From an uncultured Flavobacteriaceae bacterium (lineage in GTDB: Bacteria; Bacteroidota; Bacteroidia; Flavobacteriales; Flavobacteriaceae), in NCBI GenBank assembly GCA_938010765.1, contig CALLVX010000015.1, positions 1 through 45,830 of the forward strand: DNA of 45,830 nucleotides, read 5' to 3'. The translations under genes and the position numbers were made by a program. The notes beneath the pieces were generated by a model. It made no database searches. It had not been told where the DNA came from and saw only the letters and a program-made list of their open reading frames with translations. This document shows positions 18,885 to 27,935 of the stretch, piece by piece; within the stretch, counting starts at the first letter, position 1; each line of letters begins with the position of its first letter.

Positions 18885-19628
18885 ATGAAATTCACTCTCC
18901 GTATTGTGTTTGTCTTTTTATTACTCAGTGGTTGTGAAAATAAAGATAGATTTAGGTTTGAACCCTTGGTTTTGGAGAAAAACGAATGCCCCGATTGTCC
19001 TGTATTTTCTATACAAATCCCAGAAGCTCAGGGCCAAACTGCACTAGCGTTGGCAGTAAACCGGGCGGTAGAAGAGGAGATAATTGCACTTCTATTGTTT
19101 GAAGAGGAAGATGAAGCCAATACCATGGAAGATGCCATGCATTCTTTCAAAGAAGGTTATACAGAAATAAAACAACGTTTTTCGGGTGAGAATACGCCTT
19201 GGGAAGCTACCATTACAGGCAACATTAGTTATGAGGATACCACACATTTGACGATTGAAGTGTCCTCCTACATTTTCACAGGGGGAGCACATGGCTATAA
19301 TGCGCATATCTTTCTCAATTTTGACAAGAAGAAAGGAAAGGAAATCGAAGCTTGGGAACTCTTTAAAAACAAGGCGGACTTTCAACAATTTGCAGAACAA
19401 AAATTTCGAGAGAAAGAAGCGATTCCTTCAGATAAATCGATCAACTATACGGGGCTTATGTTCGAAAAAGATAGTTTTTATCTCCCAGAAAACATAGGGT
19501 TTACAGAAGAGGGCATACAGTTATTGTACAACCCCTATGAGGTGGCATCCTATGCAAACGGTCCTATTGTACTAACCCTTCCATTTAAAGAAGTTCGCCC
19601 TTATTTGGCAACGAATCCTAAATCATGA
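18885..19628 (+). CDS. DUF4163/DUF3298-type lipoprotein
   Basis: A 247-residue lipoprotein. From the ATG at 18885 it has a clean signal peptide with lipobox LSGC (Cys17). The upstream in-frame ATG at 18837 lies inside the promoter box and would add an implausible polar tail before the signal peptide. The mature part contains the FTGGAHGY motif and ends with EVASYANGPIVLTLPFKEVRPYL, the arrangement seen in DUF4163-DUF3298 (RsiV-like) proteins. The role is unknown; such domains occur in periplasmic and anti-sigma-factor proteins. It is likely anchored in the cell envelope. A convergent DinB-like gene ends 10 bases beyond its stop. Confidence 0.85.
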   Translation: MKFTLRIVFVFLLLSGCENKDRFRFEPLVLEKNECPDCPVFSIQIPEAQGQTALALAVNRAVEEEIIALLLFEEEDEANTMEDAMHSFKEGYTEIKQRFSGENTPWEATITGNISYEDTTHLTIEVSSYIFTGGAHGYNAHIFLNFDKKKGKEIEAWELFKNKADFQQFAEQKFREKEAIPSDKSINYTGLMFEKDSFYLPENIGFTEEGIQLLYNPYEVASYANGPIVLTLPFKEVRPYLATNPKS

Positions 19629-19638
19629 AATAGAACAA

Positions 19639-20100
19639 CTACGACAACAAAACCTTTTGAAGTGATAAGATGGCCCCAAGATGCAACCCTTCATGGAAAA
19701 GATTGAAGGCAATAGCATCCTCAACATTTCTTAGCGTCACTTTGGCGCTTGTAGTATATTCACTATAATCTTTGAACAGTCCTTTGTCGTAATCTGCTTC
19801 AGCCGTTTCGGCGGTCGAAAAAAGAAATGCACTTACTAATTCTATTTCATCGTCGGTAACCGTACCATCGGGAACCGTCCCTTTTTTAAACTTCTCGACC
19901 AATTCATCAGAAACGTTCATTGGAAGTCCGCTTTTCTTATAAAGCAATAATTGCTGGGTTACTACCACATGGGCAATATTCCACCAGATATTATTTCGAT
20001 ACCCTTCCGGTATTTTTGTTAACTGCTCTTTAGGAGTGTTCTCTAATATTCGGTAGAGTAGTTTTCTGTTTTGAAGCGTAATGTCGAACAGTTTTTTCAT
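19639..20100 (-). CDS. DinB-like four-helix protein
   Basis: A 153-residue protein of the DinB/YfiT-like metal-binding four-helix-bundle superfamily. Visible features are a His in the first-helix end motif WWNIAHVV and a second HEGLHLGAI motif near the C-terminus. In this family such histidines form the three-His metal site. Members include thiol-transferases such as those using bacillithiol, but the substrate here is unknown. The start is the first ATG, with an AT-rich ~180-base region upstream shared with the divergent ArsR-like gene. Confidence 0.85.
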   Translation of the reverse strand: MKKLFDITLQNRKLLYRILENTPKEQLTKIPEGYRNNIWWNIAHVVVTQQLLLYKKSGLPMNVSDELVEKFKKGTVPDGTVTDDEIELVSAFLFSTAETAEADYDKGLFKDYSEYTTSAKVTLRNVEDAIAFNLFHEGLHLGAILSLQKVLLS

Positions 20101-20216
20101 CTGCGAGATTTTTTTTAAAAGGTCAAGTGTTATTCGCCAATCAATATCCAGGTTAGTATTGAATATTGATATGGTTCATTTCAAAATACAATCTTAAGAA
20201 ATCGCAAGATACTTGA

Positions 20217-20224
20217 TAAATTTG
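20217..20224 (+). promoter_or_regulatory. Candidate -7 box for the ArsR-like gene
   Basis: TAAATTTG matches TAnnTTTG and would give a ~48-base leader before the ATG at 20279. A second match, TATATTTG at 20267-20274, would start transcription at or after the start codon. Either could be used. Confidence 0.35.
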
Positions 20225-20278
20225 AAAAATATTACATCGACTTTTCTAGATATATGAATATTTTAATATATTTGCCCT

Positions 20279-20581
20279 ATGGAAATTACCGAAATTAGTA
20301 AAGTGCTTTCTAATAAGACTAGAGTAGCCATACTGCAATGGCTTAAAGACCCTGAAGGTAATTTTCCGCCGCATAAGGATATTGATCATTTTGATGATGG
20401 TGTGTGTGTTGGATATATACAGGACAAAACCGGCCTGTCGCAATCAACTATTTCGACCTATTTGACCAGTATGCAAAATGCCGAGTTGGTTATCCCTACC
20501 AGACATGGGAAATGGACCTATTACCGACGAAATGAAATAAAAATTAAAGAGTATTTGAGAGCCTTGACAATTAATCTCTGA
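20279..20581 (+). CDS. ArsR-type winged-helix transcriptional regulator
   Basis: A 100-residue DNA-binding protein of the ArsR/SmtB fold. The first helix (ISKVLSNKTRVAILQWLKDP) and the recognition helix (LSQSTISTYLTSMQNAELV) followed by the wing (TRHGKWTYYRRN) are clear. No metal-binding CxC of classic ArsR sensors is present; only one Cys (in VCVGY) is seen, so metal sensing is unlikely. It heads a plus-strand run with a 46-residue ORF, a racemase-like gene, an ArsC/Spx-like gene and a DMT transporter, which may be its targets. There is no internal ATG before residue 64, so the start is firm. Confidence 0.9.
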   Translation: MEITEISKVLSNKTRVAILQWLKDPEGNFPPHKDIDHFDDGVCVGYIQDKTGLSQSTISTYLTSMQNAELVIPTRHGKWTYYRRNEIKIKEYLRALTINL

Positions 20582-20640
20582 TTTTTTTTGAAACTATAAA
20601 TCGATATTTAGCGAAATGTAGATGTATAAAATAAAAAGCT

Positions 20641-20781
20641 ATGAACAAAGAAATAGATTGTACCTATCTGGTTAGTTCATTACCAGAGCAAACAGAAAAA
20701 AAAGAAAAGAAATCCCTTTTGAAAAGATGGTTGACAACCTTTTCGTTGCCAGGAGCGGAAGATCTTTCAAAAATCAGATAA
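20641..20781 (+). CDS. Small hypothetical protein, 46 residues
   Basis: An ATG-started frame of 46 residues between the ArsR-like and racemase-like genes, 59 bases after the former and 30 before the latter. It is rich in Lys and Glu in the middle (EQTEKKEKKSLLKRW) with a short amphipathic C-terminal part. Codon use looks like the neighbours'. I do not recognise it. Its position within a codirectional run and its soluble, charged composition favour a real small protein. Confidence 0.55.
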   Translation: MNKEIDCTYLVSSLPEQTEKKEKKSLLKRWLTTFSLPGAEDLSKIR

Positions 20782-20811
20782 GCTTCATACTCATGACTAA
20801 AACCAGATAAA

Positions 20812-21522
20812 ATGACAAAAAAAATGAAAACAATCGGACTCATAGGAGGAATGAGCTGGGAATCCTCAAAGGTGTATTACCAATATACCAACCAGCTGGT
20901 GCGATCGCAACTAGGTGGTTCACACTCAGCCAAAAGCATCATGATTACAGTAGATTTTGACCAAATAGAAAAATGGAGTTTTACGGGTGAATGGGAAAAG
21001 ATCGGCCAGCTTATGGCGATCCATGCACGTACACTCGAAAAAGCCGGCGCAGATATGATTCTATTGTGTACCAATACCATTCATCTCGTTAGTCAGTACA
21101 TCACCGATGCGGTATCTATCCCATTTTTACATATCGCATCGGCAACAGGGAACGCAATTAAAGAAAAGGGGCTTACTAAAGTAGGGCTCTTGGGAACCCA
21201 ATTTACTATGGAAAAGGACTTTTATACCAAAATTCTCGAGGACAACTACGGTTTGGAAGTAATAACCCCTCCAAAACCCGAACGCGACCTTATTCATGAT
21301 ATCATTTATAAAGAGCTGGTACAAGGCAAATTTACCAAGACTTCTAAAAAAGCTTGTATTGAAATGATTCACAATCTTTCCGACCGAGGCGCGGAGGGCG
21401 TCATTATGGGCTGCACCGAATTACCGATTTTGGTAAACCACGAAGAGGTCTCTATTTATACCTTTGACACCACCAAGATACACACATCGCATGCCGTTAA
21501 ATTGGCATTGGCCCTTTCCTAG
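20812..21522 (+). CDS. Aspartate/glutamate racemase family protein
   Basis: A PLP-independent racemase of the Asp/Glu/hydantoin superfamily, closest in pattern to YgeA-type broad-specificity amino-acid racemases. The two catalytic cysteines that act as acid/base pair are both present: Cys86 in LLCTNTIH and Cys201 in MGCTELP. The N-terminal IGLIGGMSWESS motif is characteristic. The 236-residue length is normal. The exact substrate is not deducible. An alternative start is Met5. It follows the 46-residue ORF by 30 bases and precedes the ArsC/Spx-like gene by 81 bases. Confidence 0.92.
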   Translation: MTKKMKTIGLIGGMSWESSKVYYQYTNQLVRSQLGGSHSAKSIMITVDFDQIEKWSFTGEWEKIGQLMAIHARTLEKAGADMILLCTNTIHLVSQYITDAVSIPFLHIASATGNAIKEKGLTKVGLLGTQFTMEKDFYTKILEDNYGLEVITPPKPERDLIHDIIYKELVQGKFTKTSKKACIEMIHNLSDRGAEGVIMGCTELPILVNHEEVSIYTFDTTKIHTSHAVKLALALS

Positions 21523-21603
21523 GTGATACTACTATTTAATGGAACCTTTTGAAGCTTTATTTCATAATTTTGAACTTGAACAAGATAACAATTAATAAGA
21601 GTA

Positions 21604-21957
21604 ATGAAAAAGATATACCATCTCGGCACCTGCGATACTTGCAAACGAATTCTCAAAGAATTACACCCACTTGATAGGGTAGTACTTCAAGACATTAAAA
21701 CCGAGGCCATGACGGCTACCCAAGTAGATCAAATGGCACAATTAGCAGGCAGTTACGAAGCCTTGTTCAGCAAACGCGCACGGCTATACCGTCAAAAAGG
21801 ACTGCATGAGAAACAACTAGAAGAAGCAGACTATAAGGCGTTGATACTTGAACATTATACTTTTTTAAGTCGGCCTGTAATTGTAGTTGACGATCAGATT
21901 TTTGTCGGGAACAGTAAGAAAGCAGTTGCTTCGGCAAAAGAAACACTTCATTCTTGA
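21604..21957 (+). CDS. ArsC/Spx-family thioredoxin-fold protein
   Basis: A 117-residue thioredoxin-fold protein of the ArsC/Spx/YffB group. It has a CxxC pair, Cys10 and Cys13, in HLGTCDTCKRI, a position shared with Spx-like regulators and with some arsenate reductases. The C-terminal LSRPVIVVDDQIFVGNS motif is the group's conserved beta strand and loop. Whether it reduces arsenate or acts otherwise cannot be told: the CxxC context resembles Spx/MgsR-like members, and no other ars gene is adjacent. Its stop codon overlaps the TTG start of the transporter gene. Confidence 0.88.
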   Translation: MKKIYHLGTCDTCKRILKELHPLDRVVLQDIKTEAMTATQVDQMAQLAGSYEALFSKRARLYRQKGLHEKQLEEADYKALILEHYTFLSRPVIVVDDQIFVGNSKKAVASAKETLHS

Positions 21958-22874
21958 ATACACGTACATTGGCTATATTGGCCGCCCTTGGTGCTACGAC
22001 AATTTATGGTCTAAACCACACCATTGCCAAAGGTGTGATGCCTGCTTACGTACAGCCTTTTGGTTTTATAATGCTGCGGGTACTCGGGGCGACCCTACTT
22101 TTTTGGGTCATCTCTTTCTTTGGCCCAAAGGAAACTATCGCTAAGAAAGACTATCTGCGTTTATTCATTTGCGCTATCTTAGGAATGGGGTTGAATATGT
22201 TAGTCTTTTTTAAAGGTCTGGCACTTTCTACACCGATAAACAGCTCGGTATTGGTAACCACCACCCCGATCATTGTCTTAATTCTTTCTGCTATAGTCAT
22301 CAAGGAAAAAATACTCCCAAGAAAGGTACTTGGCATTGCCATTGGGCTTATTGGGGCATTAGGATTGATTCTTTTTGGGGCAGAGATACGGCAAGATGCC
22401 CCGAACGTTCCCTTAGGAAATTTTTTCATCTTGTTGAACTCAATTTTTTATGGCTCTTACTTAATCGTTGCAAAAACATTGATTGAAAGGTATCACCCAT
22501 TTACTTTTATGAAGTGGTTGTTTACTATCGGTATCTTCATCTGCTTACCCTTCGGGTACCAAGAATTTATGGAAATACGATGGGATTCGTTGCCCACAAG
22601 CACTATTTGGAGCATTATTTTTGTAGTAATCGGCACCACTTTCTGCACCTACCTCTTTAATATATTCGCCCTTACCCAACTAAAAGCATCTACGTTAAGC
22701 GCATTCGTTTACATTCAGCCATTATTTGGAATCCTATTCGCGCTGATAACAGGGCAAGATAGTCTTACTTTGGTCAAGATTCTTGCAGCTTGTTTAGTGC
22801 TCCTCGGCGTTTATTTGGCCAGTAGAAAAGGGAAGGCGCTAAAAGCCACCGCTAGGATGAAAAAGGATATTTAA
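21954..22874 (+). CDS. EamA/DMT-family inner-membrane transporter
   Basis: A ten-helix drug/metabolite transporter made of two EamA repeats (about residues 7-140 and 153-290). Hydrophobic helices alternate with short loops throughout the 306 residues. The substrate is unknown; relatives export amino acids or metabolites. The start is a TTG at 21954 that shares four bases (TTGA) with the stop of the ArsC/Spx-like gene, indicating translational coupling. No ATG occurs before the first helix. Being last in a run with an Asp/Glu racemase-like gene hints at an amino-acid-related substrate, which is speculation. Confidence 0.88.
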   Translation: MNTRTLAILAALGATTIYGLNHTIAKGVMPAYVQPFGFIMLRVLGATLLFWVISFFGPKETIAKKDYLRLFICAILGMGLNMLVFFKGLALSTPINSSVLVTTTPIIVLILSAIVIKEKILPRKVLGIAIGLIGALGLILFGAEIRQDAPNVPLGNFFILLNSIFYGSYLIVAKTLIERYHPFTFMKWLFTIGIFICLPFGYQEFMEIRWDSLPTSTIWSIIFVVIGTTFCTYLFNIFALTQLKASTLSAFVYIQPLFGILFALITGQDSLTLVKILAACLVLLGVYLASRKGKALKATARMKKDI

Positions 22875-22889
22875 CGTGACTTCGATATA

Positions 22890-23745
22890 CCTAGAGTGTC
22901 AAGTATAGTTGATCGGTATCCACGAACTTGTTTTTCAGGGAAGTTTTTTTGTCCTTGAAACCGTAGGTGATCAATGCCGTGAGTATGTTATCGAAGTAGT
23001 TGGCCTGGCTTCTATGTCTTGAACTACTTGACAAATGTTCTTGAGCTGGTCGAAAATGGTCTCTATGATCGCCCTTTTCCTCAAATGCTAGGCGTCGGCC
23101 ATGGGAGTGAGAAGTTTTATATTCATGTTCTTGCTAAGTTTTGTCACCAAGTGCGCCCCGTTGGAGAAGAGTTGGGTGAACGGTTTTTTGTATATATATC
23201 CTTTGTCCCCGAAGAGCTTCTTGATGAATGATTTGAAGCGCAATTACCTTTGGTCGTCCACATTGCCGTTGGTTATCATAAAGTCGATAATGCCTCCCTG
23301 GTCATTTGTTACAATGTGCAGTTTGAACCCATAGAACCAATCCAAGGAACATTGTCCCCGTTGGGCAAAGCCCTTAAAGGTCCTGTGTTGGTTTATCCTT
23401 CTCTTGTCTCGGATACGCAAGGGTATAAGAGTCTATAAAACCGATTCCGGTGCAACTGGAAAGCCCATAGGTCTTCAGGTAAATGGCCAAGGGCATGAAA
23501 CTTTCACTTTTGAGTTCCACCATACGGTTGTAGGATACGGTATCGGGAAACTCCTTTGTCAAAAGCTTACATACATGGTCAATATAAAATTCCTTAAAGG
23601 TCTTGTGCCGAAAAAGTGGAACAACACCTGTATGGTCATCACTTCGAATAGCCACATCCTTGATTTTCGCATGCGCCTTTTACCATTGGAAATCAAGCTT
23701 TTTTACCAGAAAGGCGCAAAATCCTTGCAAAAATCATCGATAGAG
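22890..23745 (-). pseudogene. Decayed IS982-family transposase
   Basis: On the minus strand, segments in different frames read together as an IS982-type DDE transposase. An N-terminal part includes FKEFYIDHVCKLLTKEFPDT and FMPLAIYLKTYG. A central part reads RTFKGFAQRGQCSLDWFYGF then KLHIVTNDQGGIIDFMITNG. A C-terminal part reads RAIIETIFDQLKNI followed by LTALITYGF. At least three frameshifts and several in-frame stops interrupt it (for example a TAA after NGNVDDQR). It cannot be active. No terminal inverted repeats were identified with confidence. Confidence 0.85.
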
Positions 23746-23801
23746 CGGAAAATTTTATAGTAAATTGAAAATCAACACTTTAATTTACAAAATAATCCGC
23801 T
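23744..23801. other. Long imperfect inverted repeat
   Basis: AGCGGA (23744-23749) pairs with TCCGCT (23796-23801), and inside it GTAAATT pairs with AATTTAC, with ATTTT stretches also aligned. A run of T follows on the plus strand. It separates the IS982 remnant from the 3' end of the giant duplicated gene. It may be a plus-strand terminator or an element end. Confidence 0.45.
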
Positions 23802-23870
23802 TTTTCATATCCAAAAACCAAATTTCTTACGTCGAGCCCGCATTAACCAAAGTATCTCTTAAACAATCAT

Positions 23871-26800
23871 CTAAATTTTGGGCCTTTTTATGTTCTGTGG
23901 AGAGCTTCCCGCTGAGGAGTCTCTTTTTAGAGTTTCTCTTGCTTGATTGGCCTGATCCGCCAGTTCGGTGCTTCCCGATAAGCCCGCAAATTCATTATTA
24001 TCGGGTGCTAGATCCTCATTTATTCGTCTATCGGTTGCAACTACATCTAGTTCTGTTACAATCTCTGTAATTTGCACAAGATTTTCCGTTTGTGAAACAG
24101 CTACACACTGTTGTGGTCCGTCTATCGCTAGGCTTTCCTTTATTGCCACATACTGCCTTTCAGTTTCTGCGACACGTTCACGTTGTGCCGAAAACATCTT
24201 GGCGTTTGCCTGTGCGAAGGCAAAATTGGCAATCGGAAGTTGCTGCTTGTTCGCTTGCACAAGATGCTGTGTAGACCTAGCCAAAAAGGCAGTTGCCACT
24301 CCTGTACCAGCAATTCCCGTAGCACTAAGCGCCAAAGCTGGTGTGTTTGAAAATCCGAAACCAGCAAGACCAACTCCCATACCGGCCAGATATAGCGGCA
24401 TCATGGGTCTAAGGTTCTTAACTCCCCTGGTAGTTATACTTTTGGTCGTATTCGAGGCTTCAAGTCCTAGGTTTCTCCATTCTTCGGCACCACCTTCTCC
24501 GGATACCAATCGTTGTATAGTAACGTTCTCTTTTTCATTTTTGCGATAGATATCAACGGTATGGGCAAAGGCAATCTGTGTAGCATCTATTGCATTACAT
24601 TCGTATTCCGTAACTAAGTTTTCCCTGAGTTTTTCAAAAAGCTGCTTGTAGGTGTTTTTCTTGTCCAATTCTTCTTTGACCAAGTCATTGCCTCCATCTA
24701 AGGTCATACTACCAATGGCAAAAGCTACCTCTACCGAGGTCGAAACGGGCCGTTGCACCAAATTCCAAAGCAATGAATCGGCAACCTTGGAACCCGCCAA
24801 GGCACCTAACTTGGAGGTAGCCTTTGAAATTGTTTTCGTAATGGCGACCGGGCTTGTATCGGCAGGGTATAGTGCTTCTTCGAAAAGAATCTTCTTAAAA
24901 AAATCCAAATCTTCCTGTACTATGTTCGCAGGAAAATTCATTCCCCAATTTTCCAACTTCCGTTGAAAGCCATCCAATTTGAACATTTCTCCATAAGCGT
25001 TGCTGATATTGATATTTTCATATCCCTGGTCGGTCTTTTGACCAATTAGCTCCATGGCCGATTTACCCGAAGTGATCTCGCTAAGAAATGCTTGTTCATT
25101 AAGGCTCGAGCATTTCCAGGAACTCATATCGGTCTCTGAGCTAGCAGACGATTTAACTGAGAATACAGGTGTTCCCGTTCCGATATCCTGGCCCAAGGCT
25201 CCCAAGTTCCCTGCCAAATCCGGGCTTTCGCCAAAGCAGAGTATTTCTTCTACACTGGTATCGAACTGTGGAAATTTTTCGGACAAACTATCAAAGCTAA
25301 TATCGAGCGTCTCCATTGACAAGTGCGGCCCGAGAAGGTCCTTTAGGTTACAGTTATTTAACAATATTTTCCAATCTTCCGTATCTCCCCTTTCGTTAAA
25401 ACGCTTTTGGAATTGCAAAGCTAATTCGGGAGAAGATGCTAATTGTTCTTCCCAGAACGGCTTTAATTTCTCCATAAAAACCCTTTGCAGGTTCTCGTCC
25501 AAGCCTACTATGATGACACGTTCTAAAGGACTAGCCTGAAAGACTATCTGCGCCAAGGTATCTAAATTTTCCTGCTTGGCCTCTACAATTACCAGGCGGG
25601 CACGACTCGATGCCGATTCGATCCAGGAATCTATGTTTTTGGCGTATTCCTCTAATCTACTTGCTTTGGATCTTTTCGCCTGCCCTAAAAATAGGTCCAT
25701 GGTATATTCAATCTGCTTTTCCCGATCAATATGCCCGGTTACGGTTCCATCCAATTCTACATCGTTCTCTTGGTCTATATAGTCCAATATCTCCAAAAAA
25801 GTTTCTTTTGTAGCTATGTCGGCTTCATACTCATTGGTTTCCTCAGGAATATCAATAGCTACATAATCCTGGTCCACTGCGGGGTTGGACCCAAAATCCA
25901 TTATGGTGCTCGGTCCATCTTTTGTCAATCCCGTGAGGTATCTACTACTTTCAAGTTCCTGATTGTCCAAATTAACCGAGAATGATTTTGAATGTGCATC
26001 CCAGTCTATATGTTCAACCGCGGAAGTGGCAGAGATAGGCTCAACTTCCGAACCTATCTCATGGGCACTAGGGAGCTCTTCTTGTAAGGAATGCAGAGGC
26101 CTACTTGTATCTTCAGTAATACCCTCCTGCGATAGGATTCCTTCGGAAAGTTGTTGCGTTTGACGGTTTTCTTCACCTTCCGATAGGGAGCCATTCTCAA
26201 ATGCTGCTACTTTTTTTGCAATCTGCTTTTCTCGCTCCCTTTGGGCATCGAACATTTTTGAGTTGGCTTGGGCCAAAGCAGAATTGGCCCTTGTAAGATA
26301 GGTCTTGTTCGCTTTAATTTGATAAAACATAGAGCCTCCGGTTAAACCAGAGCTAGCCACACTGCCAATAGTGCCCACAATAGCCAGTCCTAAGCCAAGG
26401 GCAGGTACTGCAGATAATGATAAAAGTGTTAAACCGGTCAAACTAGTTCCAACTCCGGTAAAAAATAAGGGCATTGAAGGTTTTAACAAGCTGATTCCTT
26501 TCTCATTAGAGCTTTGAACCTTATTGGTTTCCGATAATCCAAAATCGCGCCAAGCCTCGGCCCCGGTTTTACCACTCACTAATTCCTTGATGGTACTATT
26601 CTTCTTTTCAACGTCGCAATAGGTGTGAATGGCTTGTGCCATAGCGGTTCGTTTTGCCAAATTTGGATCATACCCACGTTCAATATTTAACACCAGAAGG
26701 TTTTCGAATAGCTGTTTATAAGATGTTTTTTTATCCAAATTTTCCTTGATTAAATCGTTTCCGCCATCCAAGGTCATGTTTCCCACAGCAAATTCGACCT

Positions 26801-27914
26801 CTACCGCCGTAGACACAGGCCTATTTACCAAGTTCCACCAGAGCGATTTAGAGACTTCCGTAGCTTTGAGCGCACCTAATTTGGAAGTTGCTTTGGATAT
26901 GGTTTTGGTAATTGCTTCCGGGCTAGTATTGGCAGGATATAAAGCCTCATCGAACAAAATCTGCTTAAAATAGTCCAGATCTTCCTGTTCCATATCTTCG
27001 GTGTACAATCCCTCTTGTTGCATTACCTCTTTTAAACTATCGAGTTCGAATATATCCTGATAGGTAGGGCAAAGCGTAATGTTTTGGTACCCCTCATCCG
27101 TTTTGTCCCCGATAAGTTCCGGGGCGGATTTGCCAGAAGTAATCCCCTCAAGGAATACTTGCTCGTTCTTACAAGAACATTTCCATAGACCGATATCGGA
27201 GGCTTCTATGGGTGTTGACTTCACCGAAAAGATCGGCACTCCAGATCCGATTCCTTGTCCAAGCGACCCTAAGTTATCTACAAGCCCAAGACTGTCGCCA
27301 TAGCATAGTACTTCTTCTACATTGGTGTCAAATTGGGGAAATTTTTCTGACATGTTGTCAAATTGGATGTCGATATTTTCCATGTACAGGTGTGGGCCCA
27401 ATAGAGTCTCAAGGGAACAGTTCTGCAAAAGCGTTGGCCATTCATCTATTGTTCCCTCAGCATTAAAGCGTTTTTGAAACTGCTCCTGAAACAAAGGAGA
27501 AGATCTCAATTTCTCATCCCATAGCGGCCTTATTTTCTCAATCAATACGTTTCGCAACTCCTCATCAAGGCCCACGATAACTACCCTTTCCAAAGGACTG
27601 GCGTCAATGGTCAATTTTGCAATTTGATCTAAATTCTCCGGTTTGGCCTCAACAATGACCAACCGCGCTCTGCTCGACGCCGATTCCATCCAAGAGTTCA
27701 GATTCTTGGCATATTCTTCCAAAGCACTTCTTTTTGCTTGATCTGCCTGATTTTTAAAAAGATCCATCGTAAAAGACTCTTGTTTTTCCCTATCAATGGT
27801 GCCTTTTACTCGCCCGTCAACCGTTTCCTCATTTGACATTATCGATTGCATTTCGGAAACCAATCGCTCTGTAGTTTTTTTAGTTAACATATTTAAAATA
27901 ATTTTAGTGAACAT
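23871..27914 (-). CDS. Large protein of unknown family with internal tandem duplication
   Basis: An intact 1347-residue frame that I do not recognise. It consists of two diverged copies of one unit, residues ~33-560 and ~722-1246, joined by an acidic, low-complexity linker (~570-720) and followed by a polar tail ending in basic residues (IKRPKI). Shared blocks in order are DREKQ, ASSRARLVIVEAK, ASPLERV-IVGLDE, QFQKRFN, LLGPHL, EKFPQFDT, GKSA-ELIG, ITKTISKATSKLGAL, RPVST-VEV, MTLDGGNDL, YKQLFE and QAN-KMF-AQRER. Each copy ends with a Gly/Ala-rich hydrophobic stretch (~478-530 and ~1168-1212) that could be a membrane hairpin. There is no signal peptide or sorting domain. Met9 (27890) is an alternative start. 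It is flanked by IS remnants, so it was probably acquired horizontally. Confidence 0.9.
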   Translation of the reverse strand: MFTKIILNMLTKKTTERLVSEMQSIMSNEETVDGRVKGTIDREKQESFTMDLFKNQADQAKRSALEEYAKNLNSWMESASSRARLVIVEAKPENLDQIAKLTIDASPLERVVIVGLDEELRNVLIEKIRPLWDEKLRSSPLFQEQFQKRFNAEGTIDEWPTLLQNCSLETLLGPHLYMENIDIQFDNMSEKFPQFDTNVEEVLCYGDSLGLVDNLGSLGQGIGSGVPIFSVKSTPIEASDIGLWKCSCKNEQVFLEGITSGKSAPELIGDKTDEGYQNITLCPTYQDIFELDSLKEVMQQEGLYTEDMEQEDLDYFKQILFDEALYPANTSPEAITKTISKATSKLGALKATEVSKSLWWNLVNRPVSTAVEVEFAVGNMTLDGGNDLIKENLDKKTSYKQLFENLLVLNIERGYDPNLAKRTAMAQAIHTYCDVEKKNSTIKELVSGKTGAEAWRDFGLSETNKVQSSNEKGISLLKPSMPLFFTGVGTSLTGLTLLSLSAVPALGLGLAIVGTIGSVASSGLTGGSMFYQIKANKTYLTRANSALAQANSKMFDAQREREKQIAKKVAAFENGSLSEGEENRQTQQLSEGILSQEGITEDTSRPLHSLQEELPSAHEIGSEVEPISATSAVEHIDWDAHSKSFSVNLDNQELESSRYLTGLTKDGPSTIMDFGSNPAVDQDYVAIDIPEETNEYEADIATKETFLEILDYIDQENDVELDGTVTGHIDREKQIEYTMDLFLGQAKRSKASRLEEYAKNIDSWIESASSRARLVIVEAKQENLDTLAQIVFQASPLERVIIVGLDENLQRVFMEKLKPFWEEQLASSPELALQFQKRFNERGDTEDWKILLNNCNLKDLLGPHLSMETLDISFDSLSEKFPQFDTSVEEILCFGESPDLAGNLGALGQDIGTGTPVFSVKSSASSETDMSSWKCSSLNEQAFLSEITSGKSAMELIGQKTDQGYENINISNAYGEMFKLDGFQRKLENWGMNFPANIVQEDLDFFKKILFEEALYPADTSPVAITKTISKATSKLGALAGSKVADSLLWNLVQRPVSTSVEVAFAIGSMTLDGGNDLVKEELDKKNTYKQLFEKLRENLVTEYECNAIDATQIAFAHTVDIYRKNEKENVTIQRLVSGEGGAEEWRNLGLEASNTTKSITTRGVKNLRPMMPLYLAGMGVGLAGFGFSNTPALALSATGIAGTGVATAFLARSTQHLVQANKQQLPIANFAFAQANAKMFSAQRERVAETERQYVAIKESLAIDGPQQCVAVSQTENLVQITEIVTELDVVATDRRINEDLAPDNNEFAGLSGSTELADQANQARETLKRDSSAGSSPQNIKRPKI

Positions 27915-27935
27915 AGCGGCCCACGTTTTAACTTA

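Noticed and set aside
23019..23760. Several plus-strand frames between the transporter and the large gene
   Set aside because: They are antisense to the decayed IS982 transposase, whose minus-strand fragments carry recognisable motifs.
23968..24549. 193-residue plus-strand frame opposite the duplicated gene
   Set aside because: Shadow of the real minus-strand frame; no start context and low-complexity composition.
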